A DNA stretch of 46,894 nt from an uncultured Fidelibacterota bacterium (GTDB lineage Bacteria; Fidelibacterota; Marinisomatia; Marinisomatales; TCS55): NCBI GenBank assembly GCA_913009735.1, contig CAJVYU010000009.1:1-46894 (forward strand). The letters run 5' to 3'. The notes beneath the pieces were generated by a model that saw only the letters and a list, made by a program, of their open reading frames with translations, was not told the DNA's origin and did not search any database. A program made the translations under genes and the position numbers. Shown one piece after another: positions 26,772 to 34,359 of this stretch. The stretch's first letter is position 1. Each line of letters opens with the position of its first letter.

Positions 26772-28059
26772 TTAATATAAATTCTTTTACAGTCATATTC
26801 TGTTTTGAGAATTTATCTTGAAATTGAAAAGAAAAAACGCCATTTGAAAAAATATTGTTAATTAAAGGTTCAATATAGATTTTTTCGGTTTTGATATTTA
26901 GCCGACTTGCTCTTATATCCAGACCCTCATAGACTAATTCTGCAAACCATTCCAACCAATACAAAATCGTTTTATTCATTGGACCTTTTTGGCTAATATC
27001 AAAAGTAAACGCTTTTTGATTCATTTCAATCCGTTCCTTTTCCGTCCAGCGGGTAAGCGTTTCCAATAATGATTCCCTGACGTTTCCTTTTTCCATCAAT
27101 CCAATCCAAAATGCAGCCGGGGCTAATTCATATCCTTGTGGAGATCGATCTGCCGAACGAATTTCCAAGACTTTCTTAAAACGATTATGGGTAAATATTT
27201 GATGAAGAGCAACTTTAATATCCTCATCATTTAATATTTTTTTTTCATTCAAATCTTTTAGCCACTCCTTGATCGTTCCATCAAAATAACCCGCTTCATT
27301 CTGTTGATCGGGAGTAGTAAAAATAACCGGTACTTCCAGAATATAACCGGAGAACTGTGTTAAAAGTCCGCTCATGCTTTTTATACCATGATCTATAAAA
27401 TGACCACAGCGCGAGGGGTCAGTATCTTCCCAAATCTGATAACGCATGTTTTCAACTCCAACCGGTTTATTTTTCATAAAAGGTGAATTGGAAAACAACA
27501 TGGCCGCAAACGGGCTGATGCATTCAGCAATAAATCCGCATTCTTCCGCATCTTGTTTGTCCAGTAAATCGAGGTTCACCTGAACGCTGGCTGTATTGCG
27601 CATCATCCATGGACCAAGGCGCCCTGATGAAGCAAAACGTTTATGCATCAATTGGTATTTTTTCTGATTAATCAGCTTTATGTCATTTGGACCGTATATG
27701 GGATCCAGACCCAACGTCACCACTGTTAATTCTTTTTCAGAACACGTTCTGTCCATCGCTTGATTTACAACATCCAGCTCATCGCTTATATCATGAATCG
27801 TAAAGGCCGGTCTTGATGCCCATTCCACCTGTCCGCCGGGTTCCAGGGAACAGGTCACGAATGAATGGTGATCTTTGCATTCCAAATCGAACATGTTTAT
27901 AAAATCCGATGCTGAAAATTCTTCCGTTGAATTAACCGGAATTCGCTTACCCTGTTTGTTATAGATAATAGATTCTATTTCTATTCCAATGGCCCTGTTT
28001 TCTTTATAGGTACATCCTGATAAAATGTATTCTTCTACTTTTTCAATCAAATTACTCAA
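26767..28059 (-). CDS. gshA: Glutamate-cysteine ligase (GCS2 family) homologue
   Basis: GCS2-family ATP-grasp-like ligases join the gamma-carboxyl of glutamate to cysteine, the first step of glutathione synthesis. The 430-residue protein shows the family motifs GIEIESIIY near the N-terminus, NTASVQVNLD in the middle, MRYQIWEDTDPSRCG, and RSADRSPQGYELAPAAFWIG. This resembles the plant/proteobacterial type more than the short YbdK carboxylate-amine ligases. It starts five bases after a permease gene and so belongs to the ABC importer operon. No gshB is in the window, so the product may be gamma-glutamylcysteine. Another amine or thiol acceptor is possible. Confidence 0.82.
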   Translation of the reverse strand: MSNLIEKVEEYILSGCTYKENRAIGIEIESIIYNKQGKRIPVNSTEEFSASDFINMFDLECKDHHSFVTCSLEPGGQVEWASRPAFTIHDISDELDVVNQAMDRTCSEKELTVVTLGLDPIYGPNDIKLINQKKYQLMHKRFASSGRLGPWMMRNTASVQVNLDLLDKQDAEECGFIAECISPFAAMLFSNSPFMKNKPVGVENMRYQIWEDTDPSRCGHFIDHGIKSMSGLLTQFSGYILEVPVIFTTPDQQNEAGYFDGTIKEWLKDLNEKKILNDEDIKVALHQIFTHNRFKKVLEIRSADRSPQGYELAPAAFWIGLMEKGNVRESLLETLTRWTEKERIEMNQKAFTFDISQKGPMNKTILYWLEWFAELVYEGLDIRASRLNIKTEKIYIEPLINNIFSNGVFSFQFQDKFSKQNMTVKEFILT

Positions 28060-28064
28060 TATTG

Positions 28065-29063
28065 TTAACCTTTCTTCATAGTTGGATCCAGTAAATCCCG
28101 AACGCTGTCTCCCAGCAAATTAAATCCTAAAACCGCCATGGCAATCGCCGTTCCCGGAGCCAAAGAAGCCCAGGGTGCAATTCTTAAATAATCTTTACTG
28201 CTATTTATCATAGCCCCCCAGCTTGGCGTAGGCGGTTGAGCGCCCAGCCCAAGAAAAGATAAACTTGCTTCCGCCATAATTGCCCCGGCGATGCCTAATG
28301 TGAATGTAACAATGATAGGTGCTAAACTATTCGGCAAAATATGTTTTAATAGTATTGTTGTTTTACTAAAGCCAAGCGCTTTTGCCGACTGAACATACTC
28401 CATGTGTTTTAATTGCATAACCTGCCCCCGAACCAGGCGGGCCATCCCCGGCCATGTAACAAGTCCCACAGCCATAAATACCACATTCAGACTTGGTTCC
28501 ATAGCGGCAGTTATTCCTATTAAAAAGAGCAATGTGGGAAACCCAAACATTATATCTGTGAGCCGCATAATGATTGTATCAATCCTGCCGCCATTGATCC
28601 CCGCCAGGGCGCCTAAAATCACACCGATGACAAGAGCGATTAAACTTGCGCTAAAACCTATGGTAAGAGATATCCTGGCTCCATGAATAATTCGCGATAG
28701 AATGTCCCGGCCAAACTGATCTGTTCCCAACCAAAAGGTTATTGATTTTATCCCTGTTTCAAACCGTCCGCCTTCCAGGTTTTTTATGGCAATTTGGAGC
28801 TGTCTATCCAATTTATCCGTAACAATGATGTTATCATTCTCAATAGATATTTTTTTGATTGCAATGGTTATATACGGCAAGTTTGGGGCCAGCCGGTAAT
28901 TCACTACTTTTCCGGAAAACCCTGGCGGTTTATGGCGGAATTCAAGCGTTTGACTGTTGGGCGCTTGTGGTGCAATCCATGGAGCAAATATCCCCATAAT
29001 CGTGATAAGCAATACGAATGAAAGTCCAATTATTATGCCGGGGTCTTTCATTGCCTTGATCAT
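28065..29063 (-). CDS. Peptide/nickel-type ABC permease (DppC-like) with periplasmic insertion
   Basis: This 332-residue inner-membrane permease has the DppC/OppC signature LGTDQFGRDILSRIIHGARISL. The ABC-loop region SAKALGFSKTTILLKHILPNS contacts the ATPases. Between the first helix and LGTDQFGRD there is an insertion of about 60 residues (roughly 45-105) with a beta-strand-like pattern. Most DppC proteins have only a short linker there. It overlaps the upstream permease by 4 bp. No ATPase (DppD/DppF) gene is in this operon, so it must borrow one encoded elsewhere. Confidence 0.92.
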   Translation of the reverse strand: MIKAMKDPGIIIGLSFVLLITIMGIFAPWIAPQAPNSQTLEFRHKPPGFSGKVVNYRLAPNLPYITIAIKKISIENDNIIVTDKLDRQLQIAIKNLEGGRFETGIKSITFWLGTDQFGRDILSRIIHGARISLTIGFSASLIALVIGVILGALAGINGGRIDTIIMRLTDIMFGFPTLLFLIGITAAMEPSLNVVFMAVGLVTWPGMARLVRGQVMQLKHMEYVQSAKALGFSKTTILLKHILPNSLAPIIVTFTLGIAGAIMAEASLSFLGLGAQPPTPSWGAMINSSKDYLRIAPWASLAPGTAIAMAVLGFNLLGDSVRDLLDPTMKKG

Positions 29064-29995
29064 TGTTTGCCCGTTCTTTCCATGCGAATTCTCGGGTCGA
29101 TGACGCCATACAACAGATCAACGATCACGTTCACCATTACAAACATAACCGCCATAAACAATACGGTTCCCTGAATCACCGGGAAATCCCGTTTTAAAAT
29201 TGCTTCCAACGCCAGACGGCCCATCCCCGGCCAGCCAAAAATCGATTCGGTTAAAACAGCGCCGGATAAATAACTGCCAAAATCAGTTCCGATAACCGTA
29301 ATAACGGGAATCAATGTGTTTGGGAATGCGTGCTTTAAAAATACTTTCCATTCCGGAAGACCTTTTGAACGAGCGGTACGGATATAATCCTGGCTTAACA
29401 CTTCCAGCATCGTTGACCGTGTTAATCTTGCCAAATAGGCGGCAGAACGCAGCCCTAATGTCAGTGCCGGTAAAATAATATATTCAATACCGCCAAAACC
29501 TGTTGGCGGCAGCCATTGCAGCATTACGCCCACCACTAATACCAAAATGAGACCCACCCAAAAAACGGGAGCAGATATACCCGCTAACGCCAGGATCATA
29601 ATTCCTCTATCAAGAATACTTCCGGGTGAAATGGAAGATATCATTCCCAATGAAACACCAATTAACACGGCGAAAATCATGGCTACGACAGCTAACATCA
29701 TTGTATTGGGAAATTTCTCCATAATGATAACCGTAACAGGTTCTCCGGTGATAAAAGATTTGCCAAAGTCACCTTTCAATACATTTCCAACATAACGAAT
29801 AAACTGAATTGGAACAGGATCATTCAGATGCATTTCTTCCCGCAGGCGCTGAATGGTTTCCTCGCTGTAGCGCTCCCCAACCATGGACACCACCGGATCC
29901 CCGGGAATCACATACATTAAAATAAAGGTTATAATAATTACACCGAATAAAACAGGAATTGCCTGTAAAAGCCTGTTAATAAAATATCTAATCAT
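29060..29995 (-). CDS. Peptide/nickel-type ABC permease (DppB-like)
   Basis: This 311-residue permease has six helices. The DppB N-terminal signature is FINRLLQAIPVLFGVIIITF. MYVIPGDPV and the EAA-loop RTARSKGLPEWKVFLKHAFPN also fit. It pairs with the DppC-like protein to form the transmembrane channel. It overlaps both neighbours by 4 bp, so substrate-binding protein and both permeases are translationally coupled. Confidence 0.94.
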   Translation of the reverse strand: MIRYFINRLLQAIPVLFGVIIITFILMYVIPGDPVVSMVGERYSEETIQRLREEMHLNDPVPIQFIRYVGNVLKGDFGKSFITGEPVTVIIMEKFPNTMMLAVVAMIFAVLIGVSLGMISSISPGSILDRGIMILALAGISAPVFWVGLILVLVVGVMLQWLPPTGFGGIEYIILPALTLGLRSAAYLARLTRSTMLEVLSQDYIRTARSKGLPEWKVFLKHAFPNTLIPVITVIGTDFGSYLSGAVLTESIFGWPGMGRLALEAILKRDFPVIQGTVLFMAVMFVMVNVIVDLLYGVIDPRIRMERTGKQ

Positions 29996-31524
29996 GGGCC
30001 GATTTGTTTTGTGACAAGTGTATAGCGCTGTGCATTAAAAATGGGAGATGGACGAAACCCGCCAATCCACTTTTGTGTTAAATACGTTGTTTTTGAATGC
30101 CATAAAAATACCCACGGCGCTTTATCGGCGATCATGTTATTCGCTTCTACGATTAAACTCTGCCTTTCGGCGTTGTCAGGCAATCGTTGAATTTTTTCAA
30201 TGATTGCATCCACATCAGGATCGGAAAAACGATTACGTTTTGTCATGGATTCCTTACTGTGAAACAAAGGATATAAAAAATTCTCCCCATCGGGATAATC
30301 AGCGTACCAGTCTAAATAATACAGATCCGGTTTTCCTTCCCGCACAGCCGTTTTAAACACATTCCAGTCGCTGCGTTTTATTTCAACGTTGATTCCCACA
30401 GCCGCCCAGTCGGATTGCAGCGCTTCCAACACATGAAACATTTCCGATCCGCCGGCAACGTATAATTCAGTATTTAAACCATTTTTATAACCGGCCTTTT
30501 TAAGCAAATTAATTGCCTTCCCCGGATTGTATTCATATTGTGTTCGCACTTCTCCTGTAAGAAACCTTGGAGGCACAGGTCCGGATGTAATGGTTGCTGA
30601 ACCATTCAGAAGAATATGAATTATTTTTTCCCTGTCAATAGCATAATTCATGGCCTTACGCAAATAGATATTGTCAAAAGGCGGCCGGGAACAATTCATA
30701 CCAACATACCGGATGATTAATTCATTTTCCTCTTTTTTATTATAATCTTTATCCCGCCAGTATTCCAATTCTCCTTTGGGGACTTCATAAATATCCAGGG
30801 ATCCCGCTTCAAACTCGGCGGATTGAGTCATAATCTCTGAAAGAATTCGTATGCGTAAATGTTCAATTTTTGGCGATCCGTCCCAATAATCTATATTCCG
30901 GGTGAATAATATTTCCCCATCCCGTTCCCATTTATCCAGTTTCCATGGGCCCGATCCTGCAGGAATATTCGTTAAATGTTCCATTTCATTTTTATTAATA
31001 ATTGCCGTTGCCGGCATGGCTAAATATTGAATAAAGGGAGAAAAAGGCTCATCCAGTTCAATAGTCAAGGTTGAATCATTGATAACAGTCAACCCCCTTA
31101 CACTATCTGTGTAACCCTGTAAATATTCCTTTGCTCCTGTAATACGGTCCAGCAGCCATGTTTGGGGTGATGATGTTTGTGGATTTAATATGCGTTCAAA
31201 AGAGACGATTATATCATCCACGGTTAATAAATCTCCGTTGTGGAAGCGAATATTGTTTCTAATAATAAACGTATATTTTCTGCCGTCGGCGCTTACCGAC
31301 CAATGCTTTGCGGCTCCCGGGACCAAATTCATATCAAGATCAAAGCGAACCAGGTTATCATAAAGTAAAGATATTACTTTTCCTGTTCGCAAATCAGTAG
31401 CAAAGGCGGGGTCAAACCCGCGGATGTCGGTAGAATACGGGATTGTCAGCGTTTGATAATCGATGTCTTTTGTACATCCCGCTAACAATAACGATAGAAT
31501 TAGAACTCTCAGAGCATTTAACAT
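29992..31524 (-). CDS. SBP family 5 periplasmic binding lipoprotein of an ABC importer
   Basis: This 510-residue protein starts with a lipoprotein signal (LLLAGC, lipidated Cys17). The family-5 pattern follows: RGFDPAFATDLRTGKVISLLYD, then KYTFIIRNNIRFHNGDLLTVDDI, and near the end YLDWYADYPDGENFLYPLF. Family members bind oligopeptides, dipeptides, glutathione or nickel chelates. The co-transcribed GCS2 gene makes a gamma-glutamyl or thiol peptide an attractive candidate, but the sequence does not prove it. It is the first gene of the operon. Confidence 0.93.
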   Translation of the reverse strand: MLNALRVLILSLLLAGCTKDIDYQTLTIPYSTDIRGFDPAFATDLRTGKVISLLYDNLVRFDLDMNLVPGAAKHWSVSADGRKYTFIIRNNIRFHNGDLLTVDDIIVSFERILNPQTSSPQTWLLDRITGAKEYLQGYTDSVRGLTVINDSTLTIELDEPFSPFIQYLAMPATAIINKNEMEHLTNIPAGSGPWKLDKWERDGEILFTRNIDYWDGSPKIEHLRIRILSEIMTQSAEFEAGSLDIYEVPKGELEYWRDKDYNKKEENELIIRYVGMNCSRPPFDNIYLRKAMNYAIDREKIIHILLNGSATITSGPVPPRFLTGEVRTQYEYNPGKAINLLKKAGYKNGLNTELYVAGGSEMFHVLEALQSDWAAVGINVEIKRSDWNVFKTAVREGKPDLYYLDWYADYPDGENFLYPLFHSKESMTKRNRFSDPDVDAIIEKIQRLPDNAERQSLIVEANNMIADKAPWVFLWHSKTTYLTQKWIGGFRPSPIFNAQRYTLVTKQIGP

Positions 31525-31538
31525 AGGGCTGAAAATAA

Positions 31539-31568
31539 AACAGCCCTCGCAATTAGCGAAGGCTGTTT
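31539..31568 (-). terminator. Rho-independent terminator for the propeller lipoprotein transcript
   Basis: CAGCC(C)TCGC pairs with GCGA(A)GGCTG around AATTA. On the minus strand it is followed by TTTTATTTT. It lies between the T9SS domain relic and the ABC operon, and isolates the latter from transcription coming from the right. A similar AGCCCTCG hairpin occurs at 33353-33384. Confidence 0.8.
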
Positions 31569-31614
31569 AAAAGGAATGTTAAGTTTGTGTTTTTTTATTT
31601 AGTATCATATGATA

Positions 31615-31791
31615 CTATTTTATCAAAGCCATCTTTTTAGTCTCCAAAAAACTCATATCACTTTCAAGAAATTCAGCAGTACGAGTATAGATATAAATTC
31701 CTGAGGGAACTTTCTTACCAAAATGGTTAAAACCACCCCATTGTATTGTATACCATTCCGGAGACGCTGTTTTAAATATGTTGATCCATAC
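31615..31791 (-). pseudogene. Relic of a T9SS-type C-terminal sorting domain
   Basis: On the minus strand this frame reads WYTIQWGGFN, then GKKVPSGIYIYT and TKKMALIK before a TAG. This is the classic ending of type A C-terminal domains (W-x-x-G, VPSGIYxYR, T-K-KM-x-L-x-K) that direct proteins through the type IX secretion system. The usual NPFNP first half is missing and there is no start. The frame is open to 31809, overlapping the end of the propeller gene in another frame. It is either the decayed former tail of that gene or the end of a lost gene. It implies T9SS in this lineage's past or present. Confidence 0.75.
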
Positions 31792-31802
31792 TGTAATTAA
31801 TT

Positions 31803-32951
31803 TTAGTAGTTATTCAAATTAACTGTAATGTAGTAAATATCACGGTTGCTATTTTGTGATGGTTCAAATTTTTCATGCCACGCAATATATAATTGGTCAT
31901 TATCAATATAAATTCCCGGCCCTAATGATTCGGTAGTTGTATTTGATATTTGTTGTCGTTCCTGCCATACGCCTTCATGTGTACGGTGCTGATAATAGAC
32001 ATCGTAATCCCACTCTTCAGTATGGGCAATCCATACTAGGTGTAAGCCCGCCTCATCGACGGCAAGTTTCTGGTGCCATGGCGCTCCTTCCATATCGGGA
32101 ATGCTGTCAATAGCTGACCAGCTTCCGTCAGGGTAACGCATTCGAATTTTGATCTGTTTTGTGTATCGTTCTGTCCAGGAGATATAAACCGTTTCATCTT
32201 CATCAACAGCAATATCCGGTAGCCAGCTATAATCATCGGCAATATTAACTTCAATAAGATCGGACCAAACTCCCCCGGCAACTTTGTAGTAGTAAAAGAT
32301 CGGGGTGGGTTGTGCATCATTTGCTATATGAACATCGCCGTCGCTGCTAACTGCCAAGGCGGGGTTGTGTATGTAAGGTGTTACTTCCGGATCGCTCCAG
32401 ACGCCATTGTACAGCTTCCGATACACATTACCCATCCCGATCACATGGACAGCGTCGTTATTGTCGAGAGCTATTTGGGGAAGTGGATTTCCGTTTTCTG
32501 TAATAAATTCTGGTTCAGACCAATCACCATCATTTTGTTTCATTGTATATATGGTTCGTCCGTTTCCCTCACCATCCTCTTCCCAGATTACATGTAGATT
32601 ATCCTGGGAATCTACCGCTATCTGGGGAACGCGGGAATCATTGCCGGAGTTGGAAAGGTTTACCGGTTCGGACCATTCTCCAGTTTCACTCTTCCAGATA
32701 TAATAAACATCGCGAGCTTCGTCATAAACACCGCCATGATAAACCAAATGAACATTCCTCTCTGAATCCACAACTAATTCAGGTTGGACTTCCAGATGAT
32801 TATCTATGCGGGTGACGTTCCGGGGGTCGTATTTATCATCCTTATCATTATTATTATCAGGGCAACCAGTTAGAATGAAAAAGGATAATGGAAGAAGGTA
32901 ACAGATTGTCTGCCAAATTTCTGGTCGACTATATGATTTTATATACTTCAT
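31803..32951 (-). CDS. Seven-bladed beta-propeller lipoprotein
   Basis: The protein from ATG 32951 (382 residues) has a lipoprotein signal (LSFFILTGC). In-frame sequence continues upstream to 33014, but that start would put about 20 polar residues before the signal. Seven repeats follow of the form PxIAVDSxxNxHVxWxE, for example VPQIAVDSQDNLHVIWEE, LPDIAVDEDETVYISWTE and LGPGIYIDNDQLYIAWHE. They are spaced 40-50 residues apart and predict a seven-bladed propeller like sialidase/BNR folds. No catalytic residues of sialidases are evident. The gene stands alone, and its likely site is the envelope surface. A T9SS domain relic follows in another frame. Confidence 0.85.
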   Translation of the reverse strand: MKYIKSYSRPEIWQTICYLLPLSFFILTGCPDNNNDKDDKYDPRNVTRIDNHLEVQPELVVDSERNVHLVYHGGVYDEARDVYYIWKSETGEWSEPVNLSNSGNDSRVPQIAVDSQDNLHVIWEEDGEGNGRTIYTMKQNDGDWSEPEFITENGNPLPQIALDNNDAVHVIGMGNVYRKLYNGVWSDPEVTPYIHNPALAVSSDGDVHIANDAQPTPIFYYYKVAGGVWSDLIEVNIADDYSWLPDIAVDEDETVYISWTERYTKQIKIRMRYPDGSWSAIDSIPDMEGAPWHQKLAVDEAGLHLVWIAHTEEWDYDVYYQHRTHEGVWQERQQISNTTTESLGPGIYIDNDQLYIAWHEKFEPSQNSNRDIYYITVNLNNY

Positions 32952-33014
32952 ATACTTTTTTATTGTCAAATACAGTACCGTCGCGCATTCTGCCGGTGGT
33001 GTTCTTTGTGACAA

Positions 33015-33352
33015 TTTACTTCAAATTACCCCGACTCTCGTGTTTTGTCAATACTGACTATTAAGTATTTTGATGGTGTAATCGTATTTTTTAAGTACTT
33101 GATAGCTTATAGCTGCCTTATTGATGAATTAACGGTGTTGTTAAACAAAAGAATATTATTTAAGGTATGAATTCACTCCTGAAAGGGGTTAAAACCCCTA
33201 AATCTTGTTTATTCATAACCCCTGCCCTAAAGGACAGGGTGTGAAAATCGTAAAAAAAGGGATTCCCGCCTGCCCCATTTGAATAATATTGTAGGGGGCG
33301 GACAGGTATCCCAATTAAACCTTTTCGGAGCAGACTTAAGTCTATAATATGT
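33015..33352. other. Intergenic region rich in palindromes, with R1 repeat copy
   Basis: No gene is seen. It holds two small hairpins, AGGGGTT/AACCCCT (33184-33199) and CCCTG/CAGGG (about 33220-33239). An R1 element lies at 33263-33312, starting TTCCCGCCTGCCCCATTTG and ending GCGGACAGGTATCCC. R1 copies are also at 7825-7876 and 46844-46894. The two ends (GGGAT and ATCCC) make an imperfect palindrome. Confidence 0.7.
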
Positions 33353-33384
33353 AAAAAGCCCTCGCATCATACGAAGGCTTTTTA
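33353..33384. terminator. Terminator of the motor-like operon
   Basis: AAAAAGCC(C)TCG pairs with CGA(A)GGCTTTTT around CATCATA. On the minus strand the T-run follows the stem. It lies 34 bp past the fliG-like stop and so ends the seven-gene operon. It is symmetrical enough to act both ways. Confidence 0.85.
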
Positions 33385-33417
33385 TAAAAATAAACAGTCT
33401 ATAGTTTACTATTTCGG

Positions 33418-34350
33418 TTATTCTACCATATCTCCACCGCCAACTAAGTCCGACAGATTGAAAACACCGTCTTTTTCCATTTGCTTTGCAGAGGCGACAA
33501 TTTCTTTTCTCGCGTTTTCCACTTCCCGCTTGGAAACGGCTCCCTCCACCGGTTCATACATGGCCTGTTTCTTTTGAGGCAGGTTTCCAATAACCCTTTC
33601 TACAATATCTTCCGGCATTCCTTTCATCGCCATGGCAATAGAATCCAGTTCAACAGAATTCATTAAATCGCGTATAATGTTATCGGGTAATACTTCGAAC
33701 AGGACGTCCCAAGTTAAATGGTATTTTTTTATATCTTCAGCCAATTCCGGGTTTTCCCGAGAAATATTTTCAAGAAAAAGTTTTTCTTCTTCAGGATTTA
33801 GTCCGCCAAGAATTTCAGCTATATCCTTTCCTCCCCCCCGGGAAAAGGCAACTGTTTTGGGTAATAATTGAGATTTTTTCTTCAAGTCTGTCGCCACACT
33901 TACGACCGCTTCCAATGGGATATCGTTTAGATTCCCCATTTCCATAATTATTTCTCCCCTTGTCATAGCATCAAATCGCTCTACAATTTTCATGCGGCGT
34001 TCTCCCGGAACTTGTGCCAAAACGATAGCCGCCACTGATGCAGCTTCGGGTTTGATAAGGGCAAAGAGTTGTTCATCTGTTATGTCTTCTATAAAAGCGA
34101 ACGGTTTTCTTGGCGCGTCAGAATCCTCATCATGAAATTTTTCACTTACAAAACTAAAGTAAAATTCTTCCATGACTCTTTTCTTTATTAAAAAAGAGAC
34201 ACTGTCTAAATCGCGCATAGCCGCTCTTACTTTTCGGATGTCTGTTTTGGAAAGCTCCTTAACCAGGGACAAAGCTAACCCTTCGCCTAATACTGAGAAA
34301 AGAATGGCCGCTTTTTGCAGACCGGAAAGTCTATTGTAATCTGTAATCAT
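33418..34350 (-). CDS. fliG: FliG-like motor switch/torque protein, divergent
   Basis: FliG transmits stator torque to the FliF ring in flagella. This 310-residue protein has all three regions. The N-terminal part (1-70) begins LSGLQKAAILFSVLGE. The middle part (about 88-205) has the canonical EHPQ replaced by KPEAAS. The C-terminal part runs from about 206, with LPDNIIRDLMNSVELDSIAM, AMKGMPEDIVERVIGNL and a closing RKEIVASAKQMEKDG. The stretch after NLPQKK is shorter than in flagellar FliG, and the acid pair equivalent to E. coli Asp288/Asp289 is not evident. It is the last gene of an operon with FliF-, MotB- and MotA-like genes, nine bases after the FliF-like gene. Confidence 0.9.
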   Translation of the reverse strand: MITDYNRLSGLQKAAILFSVLGEGLALSLVKELSKTDIRKVRAAMRDLDSVSFLIKKRVMEEFYFSFVSEKFHDEDSDAPRKPFAFIEDITDEQLFALIKPEAASVAAIVLAQVPGERRMKIVERFDAMTRGEIIMEMGNLNDIPLEAVVSVATDLKKKSQLLPKTVAFSRGGGKDIAEILGGLNPEEEKLFLENISRENPELAEDIKKYHLTWDVLFEVLPDNIIRDLMNSVELDSIAMAMKGMPEDIVERVIGNLPQKKQAMYEPVEGAVSKREVENARKEIVASAKQMEKDGVFNLSDLVGGGDMVE

Positions 34351-34359
34351 GGTGTTGCC

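Noticed and set aside
31615-31809. Programmed frameshift joining the propeller to the T9SS domain
   Set aside because: The first half of the sorting domain (NPFNP region) is absent and no slippery site is evident, so a relic is the simpler reading. Read-level checking remains useful.
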